DNA of 64,000 nucleotides, taken from contig JANPYM010000005.1 of NCBI GenBank assembly GCA_025890175.1, forward strand, positions 2,897,041-2,961,040. Reading direction: 5' to 3'. Positions within the stretch are counted from its first letter, which is position 1. Each line of letters starts with the position of its first letter. The position numbers were made by a program, and so were the translations under genes. Shown one piece after another: positions 50,873 through 62,177 of the stretch. This DNA comes from Ciborinia camelliae. Lineage: Eukaryota > Ascomycota > Leotiomycetes > Helotiales > Sclerotiniaceae. The notes beneath the pieces were generated by a model that did no database searches, was not told where the DNA came from, and saw only the letters and a list, made by a program, of their open reading frames with translations.

Positions 50873-53800
50873 GTTGATTGGGTAGGTATGTATTTGGATA
50901 TGTGTGAAGGTATGTGTTTGTGTATGTATATGTGAGGTGAGAATGTATGGAAAGTTTGGTTAATAGGGAATTTAGAATGATCTCTCTCTCTCTCTTGGAC
51001 TGGAAGAGAAGAGCAGGTAGATCTATTCTTATATGTATATCAATCAAATCGCATACCAAGCTCCTCCATTCATCTCATTCATGCCATTCATCCCATTTTC
51101 AATTCCAAATACGAAACACCGCGCAGAAAATCAAAAAACTTTAAAAAAACCCCCATCATCGACATATCACCTTCTGATTTGGGCCAAAAAAATCCTTGAA
51201 CTACCTAGGTATGCCGATATGCTATGTCGTCACATCACACCCATTGTCGAGCTGCCCTGCCTGCAGCCTGCATGCATCATTCATCTCGAGCACGTTGACC
51301 GCTCCTTTGATATGGATATCATATCTCGGAGAGCCTCAATAATGGGATCGGCGTCCGCAACTTTCAATATCAATATCAATCCCTGATAAGATAATGACCC
51401 CATCAATACCTAGGTAATTTACAGACTACAGTACTGGGTCCGGTAGTGACTAGTCCATCTGAATCTGAATCCGAATCCGAATCACAACCCTAGTACCTAG
51501 GAAGATGGAAGAATTCAATCCTTGGAAGCAAGGTACTATAGTACCTGACCTGTAGTAAGTCTATGTACCCCGCAATTGCCCATCATTGCTTAAAACATCT
51601 ATAACTCCGTACGTGTTCCTGCATTCACATAGATGTAGTATGTACCGGTAGATTAATTAGATGAGTGAAGGTTTGAAACAAAGACGGTAGTGTAACTAAG
51701 ATGTACAGGAGTCGGCAACGAATAATAATGGAAAAGGAAGGAAGGGAGGAAGGGAGGAAGGGAACCTCGCGAATCCAATCATGGTAATGCAAGCTACTCG
51801 GTAAAGAACTTAGAAATGATGTGATACATCACTGTAATAGAGGCTTCATGTTAAGCACTGTACAGTACAGCCAGGAATGGTAATTATCATGATCAAGATT
51901 TATATATTTTAAACTGGGACATGAAATAAGATTTTTATTTTCCTCTAACTCCCGGTACTTGAAGCCTAAAAAACCTAAACCTAAAAATCCTCATCGGATA
52001 ACCTTAATAAGCTTAGTGTTAATCTATCCGTCCCGTCGAGTTTCATCATATCGTATCGTATCGTGTTAAAAGTCTTATATTAACCTAAGCTTGAGTGACG
52101 GCAGTGCATATCATATAGATAAATTGTAATAATAGACTGTATGTATAACCTTAAACCTACCTAAGTTCTCACCTACCGCTCGCGCCGCTGTCAGTGGCAG
52201 TGGCACACACCGTTTCCAGAAAGTTTAATGTAATGGAGGGTTGCCGAGTAGGTATGTACATACTATCAAATTTATATATAAAGTAGGTAGCTGGAGGTAC
52301 TAGATAGCGATCCTATGAGGCTATGATACGAGTATATGAGTATACGGTACGGAGTATAAGGTTATAACTCACTGCCTAGGTAGGTAGAAATGGAACCCGA
52401 ATTTTTCATTTTCATGGAAAAAAATTTGTTGGGTGGTGCGGTGGTGCGATGGTGCACTGGTTGGTGTCATTGATGCTATCGTGCTATCGTGCTCCACTTC
52501 TGGTGCTGTAGCTTAATGTGCATGCATGCGGAAAAGTAAAGTACCCGGCACTCGTCGGTTACCGAGATGTCAACTCAGACTGCATATGCCCGGATCAATC
52601 CGGATAAAGATTAGTGCTTTATTCAGCGTTACGGTATTGGCGAATAGATATGTATACCTAGATTGTATGTATGCATACATAATATAATATATATATGAGT
52701 TCTAGCCCGACTAACGGCCTGCAGTGCAGAAGTGAACATATATCCGAATTTATTGCGAGGAAATTTCAAAGACTTAAAGTATAGATCGAAGTGTAAGGGT
52801 AATGAGGCTAAGATAAGTTCTAACTTCTAAGGCATTCGCGATGAGTGTCGTGATTTGATGAGTGATGTGATATGATATGATGATACTTCTGACTCATATT
52901 ACCGTAACAACATACATGGTTTCCTTACAATAGGTATTCATTCGGTGAGAAAGTTTGAAAGGGTGGCTGCAGAGTCCAGACAAATTAAGCAACTTACCTG
53001 CTCTAGAAGCCGAAAATATAGGCAACTGCAACCAACCTCCCAGTCTGTCATAAGGTTCGATTCGTAGGTATAATATTTTTGTTTTTGAAGCTCCAAGTGA
53101 AGTACATATTCAAAATGGAAGTCATCGTGTGGAAAGGAAATATTCATTTTGTTCTGTTATTACAGTCATAGAAATGAAAGTATGATTCCGTGAAGGATTT
53201 CGTGAATGATTTGTTTTCCATCGCGTCAGCCTGTCAGCATCCCTTAGTCTGACATTTTGATTGCGTGGTGTGGTAACTGTACTGCTCTATTCTGGTCTTT
53301 CAAATCGCTGATGACGAAACCGATCGCGTTAAACTTTTCAATGGTTAATGAATGAGTCGTTGTGGGGTTCTTGGCATAGAAGGATTATTGATTTCAGTTG
53401 AGAGTGTGCGAAGGGTTTTGGGTGGCAGTGGTGTCATACCGTCAGATGAATGAAAGGCTGATGAAGCAGATATGTATGTAGTACAGCATGAAAACGTCGC
53501 AGCCACATCGTTGCCTTCCAAGAAACGGTTGCTCGTGGGTGCGGTCATGTTCTAATATCAGTCACATGTACATTTCCTATGTCATTCGTGGTGTCTGATT
53601 CTTCTTACCTTAAGGGATTGCTCGTTCGAGGTTATTTCTCCTCAGCACTCTCGCTTTCCTCACTGTTAAAATTATCCCCCCCCCTTTCTCTCTCGACACA
53701 AGAGCCCCATCCTTCACAAGGAACCAATCATCATCCATCCATCGAGCCACCCAAATCCCGAAAAGCTTCCAGCAGATCATTCTAATCTAACATCCCCATC

Positions 53801-53887
53801 CCCATCCCCATTTACACCAAGTTCTCTCTCTCGCACTCCATCAAATCGAATCGAATCGAATCGAATCAAATCAAATCAAATCAAATC
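50873..53887. other. Intergenic, no supported gene
   Basis: It holds the xylanase promoter with a CA/GT-rich leader (50880-50945) and TACCTAGGTA copies near 51207, 51405, 51495 and 52375. Two short frames are open, 52938-53147 minus (with a donor-like GTAAGT) and 53345-53548 minus (67 aa from an ATG). Neither has recognisable features, so I do not call them. The last 60 bp hold (TCAAATCGAA)-type pentamer repeats just before the small gene at 53888. Confidence 0.55.
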
Positions 53888-54094
53888 ATGTGTCAAAAGA
53901 CGCGCAAAAACTACCACTGCAGCCGCTGCAACGCGCATCGGTTCGTCGGTCGTTACAGAATCACCTATCGATGTCGATATTGGGATTCGCGGGAGAATAA
54001 TTGCAGATGCGGAAGGATGCAGCGTCTGGAAGTCACGAGGATCGTAGGTCGATGCGAACAATGCAGTTATAATCCGTTGAGCTTGGGTTGGTGA
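53888..54094 (+). CDS. Small Cys-rich basic protein, 68 aa
   Basis: A short intronless frame from an ATG with A at -3 encodes 68 aa with eight cysteines: C2, C11-x2-C14, C30, C40-x-C42 and C58-x2-C61. It is rich in Arg and Tyr. The start MCQKTRKNYHC resembles many tiny fungal proteins beginning M-C-x-x...C that have no known function. It has no signal peptide, so it is probably intracellular, perhaps metal-binding through the CxxC pairs (inference). It is the last intact gene before the subtelomeric repeats. Confidence 0.55.
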   Translation: MCQKTRKNYHCSRCNAHRFVGRYRITYRCRYWDSRENNCRCGRMQRLEVTRIVGRCEQCSYNPLSLGW

Positions 54095-54865
54095 TGCATG
54101 GAGTGGGTCGATGGGTCATGGTAAGAGTGAGTTGGAAATTGATGAATGGATGTCATCTTACATACCTACATATTGGTTGCTATTAGCCGAAGAAGTAACA
54201 TCGGGATGGATCATATGATACTTTCATGGTCATGGTTTCAATGACAGAAATGTGTGCGGGTAGACGGACACCGGATGGTTTCGAAAGTACGTTTATGTGC
54301 TCTGAGCTTTTGGATATGACAGGGAAGCAAGCTTCAGATTAATTTTGCATATGTTTTATCAAGCAGTCGAAGCCATATAATCTCGCAATGATATTATTTT
54401 CAGCTAGCAAAAAAAAACAACCTGTTATTAAGGAAATTGAACTGCAACTTTGGAGATAAGCGGAAAGAAAGAATTATTTCTAAAACGTTTTTAACAAATA
54501 AAATATTTTCAACATTATATATAAATAATTTATTTATAAAAAGCTTTTAACAAATAAAATATTTTTAAGTTAAAAAAAGGAAGACGAAACCTTTCGCATT
54601 TTCTAATTCCCAACAAACCGACAGTTCGGTCGGTCACTTCATCATGACTATCAATACAAAATACACATCCAACTCTGACGAATCATATACCTACTTTAGC
54701 AGCCAAGGAGAGAATCGATAACCGAGCCAAATCCAAGTCAACGATGGGATAGATGGGAAGGAAATTAGAAATATGGAAGCAAGAAAGAATAAAGAAGGAT
54801 GCAATGAATTCTTCTCTACCTGGTATTTTGAATTTAGAAACCCCGTGAGGCAATAGTAGGTGGAT

Positions 54866-54924
54866 GGATAGATACCTAGATAGATAGATACCTAGATAGA
54901 TAGATACCTAGATAGATAGATAGA
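54866..54924. repeat. 16-bp tandem repeat GATAGATAGATACCTA
   Basis: About three and a half copies of the 16-mer, combining (GATA)n with the CCTA word that recurs across the window. Confidence 0.85.
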
Positions 54925-55340
54925 ATTGGAGGGGCAAATCGTATCAAACGAAACCAAGCCATCTAACCCTTGCATCTAACCCTTTAAACAATAGATTTCC
55001 AATTTATTAGTACAGTCCGGCATTTAAGCTAGAGATGGGATAATACTTCAGTGCAGATAAAACTTCATTTCAGCCATGGTTATCTATCTCGGTATTTGGT
55101 TTGTAGTAATAGTGAGCGCCTGTGATATAATTATCATCATCATCTTTTCTTTCGAATATATTTGTTGGTATCGCTTGGTGAGATATGCTTGAACATGTAC
55201 TAGCTAAGTGCTACGAGGGGCTTATATACCCCGCTGCCGCTAGACCGCAGGCACATAGTAAGTAATATGCTTGAAGTCATTAATATTGTAACAATAGGAG
55301 CGTATGAGAACCCAAAGAGCTCGAAATGTATTTTATTATA

Positions 55341-55460
55341 CAGAAATATTACCAATAGCAGTATGGCTGCTTGGGGGGAGGGTGCCGCAGGCGCTTCCTT
55401 TCGTTTTACTGGGAGATTTCTTTCCTTTGAGCAGCTATGTTGCTATTGGTAGTATTTCTG
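55341..55460. repeat. 31-bp inverted repeat, foldback element
   Basis: Arms 55341-55371 and 55430-55460 match as inverted repeats at 27 of 31 positions, and all four differences are transitions. The spacer is 58 bp and GC-richer. It begins CAGAAATATTACCAATAGCA. It may be a miniature element or decayed terminal repeats. Confidence 0.85.
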
Positions 55461-57244
55461 CGCATATATATACTTTTTTAGGCCCTATACGTTTTCCCAT
55501 TCTTTTATTGATAGCAAATTAAGTGAGCCGATCGCAGGAAAATGGAGAGTGCGGCTTTTTCCCCTGCCCCGAAACCCTTCCACTTCTTTTCAGGCATAAT
55601 GAGTAGGAGCAATTGTTCAAGCGACGGGAAAGCCAGCCATGATAATGGGAAAGAGCTATCCATAGCCTGGAAGAATATCGAGGAATTCAGTACCATTGGA
55701 GTTCGACGTGTGTGTTACATGTTTAGAATGCAGTACGGGAAGAGGTCTCCATAGAGATTACAACGATGACTGTGCTCGACAATTCTGTTTCACCAGTTCA
55801 GACTTTTACGAGATGATCTTCTATCGGAACACTAGAGGGAGACTGACTCGCGGACAATATCAAGAATATTGGTGTTGGAAGTGGGTGCATCGAGTGCTGA
55901 AGGTATATTACCTGCAGCATGATTGGGATACGGTAAAACAGAGTCTTTCCCCCTACAGGGGTTTGCGGATATTCCTTATGTAGGCCTTGTTCCAAATGGA
56001 TAGGGAATATATCCGTCCCTCGACGATATACCGGTCAACCTAGATTACGATCAGCATGTCACGTTGTTCCAGTGTAGTCGGGAATTGTGGCGACTGCGTT
56101 AGATAATCAAGAACCACCTTACGCAGACCTTACAAGGCTTCCAAAGACTCAAAAGTTGTAACTCCAAGTCACTAGAAAAGACCACGGGCAGCTACAATTA
56201 CTAGGAGGCAGTGATATTTTCACTTTTTCTAATATTTTATCCATGGATGACTATATTTTTCAGCTTTTTGCGGTACGGTACGGGTATGTCTTCGAAAAGG
56301 GGGGGTCCCTACCCACTGACAACACTGCCTATATGGATGGGAGTCTTACAAGGCGGAGAAGAAAAATTTGGAAGAACGATATATTGACCTTATTGTATTG
56401 TTGTATCGAGCTAGTGTATATAGAACTATTTTATAACAACACGATATAAACCCCAGTGAAGAAAAGAGAGAAGGTTGGGCGAGTTATATTGCAGGGGTTT
56501 CTTGCAACAAGGCAACCTGTTGTGCTGAGGGAGGCAGGTGTTTACAATCAGGAAAGGGACTGGGCATAAACACATTGAATCGAAGGGATCGGCAAGTCAG
56601 CTTTTGGGTTATGTACGCTGAGTTTGGGCTTTTGAAATTTTGGGATTTTTGAGTTTGGGTGCTAAGATAGCACAGCTTGCTTTTAGTACGCGTCAGATGT
56701 GAATGAATCAAGGTTATTTTGCCTGAGGCTTTTGTGTGAAGAGCCGTGACAAGGTTTTCTGTCACGACCCGTGCATCGTCACAATATATGATGGCGGGGG
56801 TATAGTATGCTCAAAAGCAATCACTTAACGGTTATCACCTGGCATCTTTTATTTTTTGCAGTTCCTTCCTCTTGTCGTGAATAATCTTTGGCAGTTAATG
56901 AACAGATTTTGGAGGTGTAATTATGCCCCTTAATTCAGCTGAGACGCCGAAATGAGGTCGTTCGCCAGAAGGGGCAAGGACAATGTAACCCTACCCCAAA
57001 CACTATCCATTCAATTGCCCAACTGCATAACTCAACAAAACCTCACGGAGAGAAATTTATGGCTTCCAAACTTTTTCACATTGAGCTTCTGAACCCTTGA
57101 ATTCACATATTTATGGCGAATAGTGAGCCGTTTCGGGGGTCCCATTCAGAGATTGCAGAATCTTCTCAAGTAGCTTGATGCAGCTCAATAGGCAAGATAT
57201 ATTATAAATTATCATTCTCAGTCATGTCTTTCTCCAAATTTTGT

Positions 57245-58640
57245 TTCGTATTCAGACCTACTCTCCGATGGTGGCCTACCTGTCGCAAATGTTGATGATT
57301 CACATGGCATATTCGGGGCCTCCAAAATCACTCTCAGGAAAGATCGAACTTCATCTTTTGACGACTATCAAATGGAAAAGTATCCTGTTTGGAAGGTACC
57401 TGAGCCCGAACTGGCCCAATTGAGATCAGACCTCTGGGAGATGAAAGCTACGGACGACATTCACTACTTTCATTTCTCTGCTAATAACATAGAATGGATA
57501 GAAGTAAGTTCCACAACTATTATTTGATCCCTTCACTGGAAGCCAATCCTCACCGAAGAAAGCAATGCGAAGATATCATAACGAGACCGAAGACCGGCAC
57601 CTAAATGTGGAACCTCTGATGGTCAAGCTCATTCTCGGCACATGCGCTCGCAATGCAAAAACATACCAATAATACAAGAAGGCAAGTTACCCTTTGCTGG
57701 ATAACTGTCATAGTTACTAACAGGAATGGACCCGAGAGTAGATGCTCTTGTCAATGAGCATCACCCTAATTATCGGAAGCGAAGTGCCAAGAATATAGTT
57801 CTTTTCGTACGATTTGCTCTAATCTTGTCTCATCTGTAGGTACTGACAAGTTTCTGGATGCCTTATCTTCACTGGGCAACGGAACGAAAGAGAGCTCACA
57901 TTGCCAAAATTCTAAAAACTTGACATCCGAGCATCGGGTAAAGCAGACTCGTCATCACTTCTACAACGCTGGTCGCCTTTCAAAAATTTTCAAAAGGAAC
58001 AGAAAAAACTTTCTCTCCCCAACAAGGAATTCATGGGTCCCAATACCTCGGCCTATTTCTATGAATCGGCCTCAAACTCTACATCTTGTGGTCTCTTTTT
58101 GATGCAGGCCGCGAGAGTGTACGATGCATGGGACTTGAACCAGATATCATATTAACACAAAACTATATGCACGCTCAACCAACTCTTCACCCAGGGCGTA
58201 CACTCCACGAGTCTTATGATTTCAATCTTGATGACACAGGAGAGAGACCAAAGTCAGATAGTTTATAGAGGAGCAGCCAATACAGCAATCGATTCATTGG
58301 CTCGACTTATTATGGTAGATCAGGTGTGGTTATATATGCTCGACGAGAGTATGTTTATATCTTCAATCTTGACTTCAAATTGCTAAAAGCCGTATTTGCA
58401 GACACAATCATGATTAGTTTCCCCAAACGCCATGGCCAAGAAATAAAACATCCTTATGATAATTATACACCAGCGTATTGATATCGTTGGGACAATCTTC
58501 ATCGAAATAAAATAGGTTCTGTTTATGACCTAGCTTTGATTGTTATGAATGAATGCTCCATGGTGATGTTCGATCGTGAAATCTCGGATAATATGAAGCC
58601 TTTTAATGATGCATTGAGCAGAGTTTTAAGTAGTCTAAAT
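57245..58640 (+). pseudogene. Frameshifted CorA-like Mg2+ transporter family gene
   Basis: Pieces in three frames, all plus strand and in the right order, resemble the fungal family usually annotated as CorA-like Mg2+ transporter proteins. From left to right: HYFHFSANNIEWIE (before a GTAAGT at about 57504); HSRHMRSQCK; WMPYLHWATERKR (about 57860); YFYESASNSTSCGLFLM then ARVYDAWDLNQ; HPGRTLHESYDFNLDDTGER (about 58190); ARLIMVDQVWLYMLDE (about 58300); TIMISFPKRHG after an intron-like gap; and SVYDLALIVMNECSMVMFDR (about 58520-58570). At least three frame changes are needed, one at a run of five A near 57915, plus in-frame stops. It is therefore a decayed copy. The original protein would be a putative membrane ion channel; no membrane segments survive here, so the C-terminus is missing. 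The family name is from memory of motifs, not a search. Confidence 0.7.
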
Positions 58641-58819
58641 GTAAGTTTGGTGGGCTTGCTTACTGTATGTAGACTGAGGTGAAAAGGATCTCCACTTAAA
58701 TGATTCGACTCGTCCAAAACTCGACAAAATCATTTTTTGAAGACCTTAAAACCTACTCATAGATTTGTCTACTGGAAGCTAGTAAATCAACTGAAATATA
58801 TATATATTTAATATTTTAT

Positions 58820-59016
58820 TGTTGCGATAACATTGCTGATATGTGACCACAGGTTCCTTCAGGATATGTGTTAGCGCCCTAGCGGCAGCATCGCCCGCGC
58901 AGCTGGTATAGAAGCCCATTGTCACTATCAAACCTTCAATATAACAATCATATTATATCTTTATTTTGCACAAACAGTTGATCAACTCCATACTTGCAAC
59001 CGAGATGATACCAACA
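58820..59016 (+). mobile_element. Probable solo LTR (TGTTGCGATA family)
   Basis: A 197-bp stretch runs TGTTGCGATAACATTGC...GATGATACCAACA, typical of TG...CA LTR ends. Flanks TTTAT and GTATA do not match, so no target-site duplication survives. It shares the word GCGCCCTAGCGGCAGC with an inverted fragment at about 59400. Confidence 0.5.
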
Positions 59017-59073
59017 GTATATCAATTTTGAAAGTTGATTATAGAATTATATATAATTTTTCAAAATCGTATT

Positions 59074-59278
59074 TGTTAAATGTAGCCAGCCAGCAGCCGT
59101 ATGAGCCGTAGTATGGTCTAGAGGAACATGTACAGTCTAGGGCCTAATATTATACAGCGGCATTGTCTTAACGATACAAAGATTTGTAGAATTGTTTACT
59201 GTTATTAGTTCTTCAGTTAATCTATATACTCTAATACTATACTCCATTTGCATTATTCATTTCACAATGACTTTAACA
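59074..59278 (+). mobile_element. Solo LTR, family A (second copy)
   Basis: A 205-bp relative of 24854-25064, running TGTTAAATGTAGCCAG...CTTTAACA. The flanks GTATT (59069-59073) and ATATT (59279-59283) differ by one G/A transition, consistent with a target-site duplication that later mutated. Confidence 0.8.
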
Positions 59279-59289
59279 ATATTTCAAAT

Positions 59290-59464
59290 CATGCATTAAC
59301 TATATATATTAATAACATGTTTTATAATATGAAATGTTAGATATTAATTAAATGTAAAGTTAAATTCTACGAGCAGGTTATATGCCGAGGCTTCGCTACC
59401 GCTAGGGCGCTATCATATGACCTATAATAGTAATTCAATAATAACTTAACAATATCGCAATAAC
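59290..59464 (-). repeat. Inverted LTR fragment, decayed
   Basis: On the minus strand, from about 59464, TATTGCGATATTG...AGCGCCCTAGCGGTAGCG resembles the first half of the LTR at 58820. The left limit cannot be placed. The AT-rich gap between it and the gene at 59883 shows nothing else except TTTCGATAC repeats near 59770-59810. Confidence 0.35.
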
Positions 59465-59882
59465 TATACGTAATATTTATCTCGAAAACCTCGAATACTT
59501 AAGATATACTCTAAAAAGGGATAAAAGATGTCATTAACTTAATATATTTTACTTTCTTTTGTTTTGTTTTATAATGTTTTATAGCGTTTTATGGCGTTTT
59601 TTTCGCGTTTTACTTTACTTGGCCTTGCTTCAAGTAAGATTATATTAATACATTTAAAAAATATAACTGTAACTTCTATCAATCTACAAAAGATTATACT
59701 ATAAAAGAAACTCATTATCCCTTTTCATAAACATATCTAATCAATGCTTATCTTTTGATACAACAACTTTCGTTACCACTTTCGATACGACTTTCGATAC
59801 CACTTTATCGAAACCATTCACTACATTATACTATATACACTTCAACTCAAATTATCAACTACACTCCTTTCGAATCGCCAAC

Positions 59883-60250
59883 ATGGTCAACTTTACCTTC
59901 GTCGCTTTATTCCTTATAGCTGGCGCTGTTAGTGTGCAAGCCTCTTGCAATTATTGCGAATGCCGTTTTCGAGGTGGCCAGGTTTGTTGTGTAACCAGCC
60001 CTGAGCCTCAGGTAAGTAACTTTAGCATCCTCAGCCCAAGTTTCCATACAGCTAAGCTGATTTCACTTTATAGCCCTTTGACATCGCCGTTGATTGCCAC
60101 GCCGAGTGCTTAAGAGCCCGTAAAGACGATGGCTCAATCTCCTATGTGGACGACAAGAGATATCAAGGGGTCTTTTGTAGTGGTGGAGGGGACTATAAAT
60201 GCATCAATAAAGTTCAAATGCAAGCGAATCCTTATAAGTGTCTAAATTAG
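59883..60250 (+). CDS. Small secreted Cys-rich protein 1
   Basis: Two exons (59883-60011 and 60074-60250; GT-AG intron of 62 bp, phase 0) give 101 aa. Seen: a signal peptide (MVNFTFVALFLIAGAVSVQA) and ten cysteines after it, starting C-x2-C-x-C-x7-C-C, then C-x3-C and three spaced Cys. All fall in the secreted part, so five disulphides are possible. It is a paralogue of the gene at 60737-61104, sharing the Cys order, intron position and the leader just before the ATG. The two genes are convergent, 486 bp apart. The composition and telomere-near location fit an effector candidate; similar Cys-rich secreted proteins of unknown function are widespread in fungi, and I cannot give a target. Start, splice sites and stop are all clear. 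Confidence 0.85.
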
Positions 60251-60373
60251 AGTTACCTAAGAACTATACTAAAGAGAAAAGAATGTTTTTAAAGAGATTA
60301 TTATATATCTATTATCTAATATAAAGATGATTACGGGATAAGCTATATGATATTTACTAGACCAGAGGCCTAG

Positions 60374-60524
60374 TATTGGAGTAATTATATGACTACGGCA
60401 TATCAACGCATGCGCTAGCGGGCTTATATAGATCTCATCTGTAACATAGTAGTTTTAGAAAAAAGTCGAATAATATTATATACTAGAGTATAATCCGTCT
60501 TCACCTCCCATAGTGATACCAACA
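60374..60524 (+). mobile_element. Decayed solo LTR between Cys-rich genes
   Basis: A 151-bp relative of 10381-10588, running TATTGGAGTAATTATATGAC...TAGTGATACCAACA. It shares GCATGCGCTAGCGGGC and the end motif, but the GC-rich first part is deleted and the start shows a transition in TG. The flanks CCTAG and TCAAG do not match. Confidence 0.7.
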
Positions 60525-60736
60525 TCAAGGTATAACATACATAAATGTAAAACTCTTATTGACTGTATGACTTTCCAAATTCGAATGCGTATCAAGAATA
60601 CAAAGAATCTAAATCCCCCCAATTCCTTGTTGGGTATACACTCTGCTTCAAGAATACATGTAACTTGAAGCCAAGCCAAGCCAATCCAAACAGATTGAAC
60701 AAAAATTCGAACCCGAAGTTTCGACGGTATATGTAT

Positions 60737-61104
60737 CTACCCTTGACATTTGTCACGATGTTGCTGTTCGACCCAAGTAGCACACTTATATTGTCCTGTA
60801 AGACCACATCGCTTTCCTAGCAACTTTGTCTCCCAATGCGGAATATCCGCCTGGCGGGCTATTTTGCAAGCGGCTGTACAATCAGGGCCCTGGGAGAAGA
60901 AAAATGATATAAGCATTGATTTGGATTTGGATTTGAAAACGGCACGGATGGGATGGGATGGGATGGGATGGAGGAATTGGAATGATATACCTTGACTAGA
61001 CAACAGTGGGAACCATCTTCGAATAGGCATTGGCAATAATCGCACGCTTGAATGGCGAGAGCATTAAAGAGGAGGGATAGGGCGATGAAGGATATCTTGA
61101 CCAT
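60737..61104 (-). CDS. Small secreted Cys-rich protein 2
   Basis: Two exons (61104-60991 and 60889-60737; GT-AG intron of 101 bp, phase 0) give 88 aa. Seen: a signal peptide (MVKISFIALSLLFNALAIQA) and ten cysteines starting C-x2-C-x-C-x7-C-C, then C-x3-C and three more, ending KCQG. Cys order and intron position match the gene at 59883-60250. The N-termini share M-V-x-(F/S)-x-A-L...Q-A and Y-C-x-C. The leaders share AATTA(T/C)CAACTACACT before the ATG. The intron contains GGATGGGATG repeats on the plus strand, which lengthen it. Secreted and possibly an effector; the function is unknown. Confidence 0.85.
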
Positions 61105-62177
61105 TTTGATAGTTGGAGGAAAGTGTAGTTGGTAATTGGTGATTGAAGGTTAATGATTCAAAATTGGCGGTTATTGGTTTCAATAAAAGAAGAAGGAATG
61201 ATACGTTCTTATATACATACTTCCCCTCTTCTTAATAGTTAGAGTAACCATTTTTATAGTTTTCATATTGATTAATAAAATAAGAGTTAGTATAGAAACT
61301 TTATAAACGGAAATTAAATTTCTTAATATGCATTTAGATATTAAAACTTGGCAACTATAATGGGGCAAGCATTGAGCGTTCGTGGGCATAGGCTACCCTG
61401 TCACATGACCTTCCTCATAATTTCATGTAGAGAATGAAGTGGACTTTCTTTTCCCTTCTTCATTGAGATGCCTCTTCGATGAAAGATTGTCGATATAATT
61501 TTAATATACTTTATCGACAAGTTATTCGTTTTTACGTTTTCGATATATCTTCGAACTTTATTAGACTTATACCTTTGATACAATTGATTTTAGAGATTTC
61601 AAAAACTTAAAGATTCAATTCTATATTAGTTCAAAAGAAGACATTGTTAACAGGAGGTAAACCCTACTTTATAAGAGCAAACGTATTAGATGCCTTCGAT
61701 TCGAGATTGAATCATCAATAAGATATGCTCGATACCCGCAATTCATATAAGACGAGTCTACTCATTATAAGGGCGAAATACAAGCGCAATACTGGCGATA
61801 TGCGGTCGATACGGTTGAGACGAACTCTACTAGAGAGAGAGGAACTCTATAAGAGAGGGAACAGTAACAGCGATGGCTTTATCAGGTCACATGAGCACTG
61901 GTTTAGCGTAGCATTAGTTTAGGAAGCGGCTTATAAGCAGCCCCAGTTTAGATCTTTAATCCACATTATCTTTCACCCAATCGACCCTCTTTTCTGGGCC
62001 TGATGGCGTTGTAATGGAAGTTGCTATTTTGATATGATTTTTTAAAAGCCTTTAAGTGAAGTAAAGGCTACTTAGCGTCTAACTCATAATTGAAAAAGGT
62101 GAAATGATAGATCGAATTATTATTGAAATCGTTGAAATTAGATTTTGATTTTCAACTCTTTGTTTAACATTCTAACT
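61105..62177. other. Subtelomeric non-coding stretch
   Basis: It contains the promoter of Cys-rich gene 2 and TCGATA words near 61480-61560, resembling those upstream of gene 1. An open frame of 65 codons at 61725-61922 has no features that persuade me it is a gene. Confidence 0.5.

Larger units (their letters stand above)
54095..57244. other. Subtelomeric transition, coding debris
   Basis: No intact gene seen. It includes AT-rich repeats (54480-54575), a GATAGATAGATACCTA array (about 54866-54924), a possible LTR scrap near 55195-55260 and a foldback element at 55341-55460. There are protein-like but broken frames at 55599-55982 and 56030-56450. The plus frame from about 55696 contains CVTCLECSTGRGLH and YQEYWCWKWVHRVLK, suggestive of an old gene, but I cannot identify it. 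Confidence 0.45.

Noticed and set aside
53345..53548. 67-aa minus-strand frame as a gene
   Set aside because: It has an ATG but no signal peptide, no recognisable motif and no promoter cues; chance cannot be excluded.
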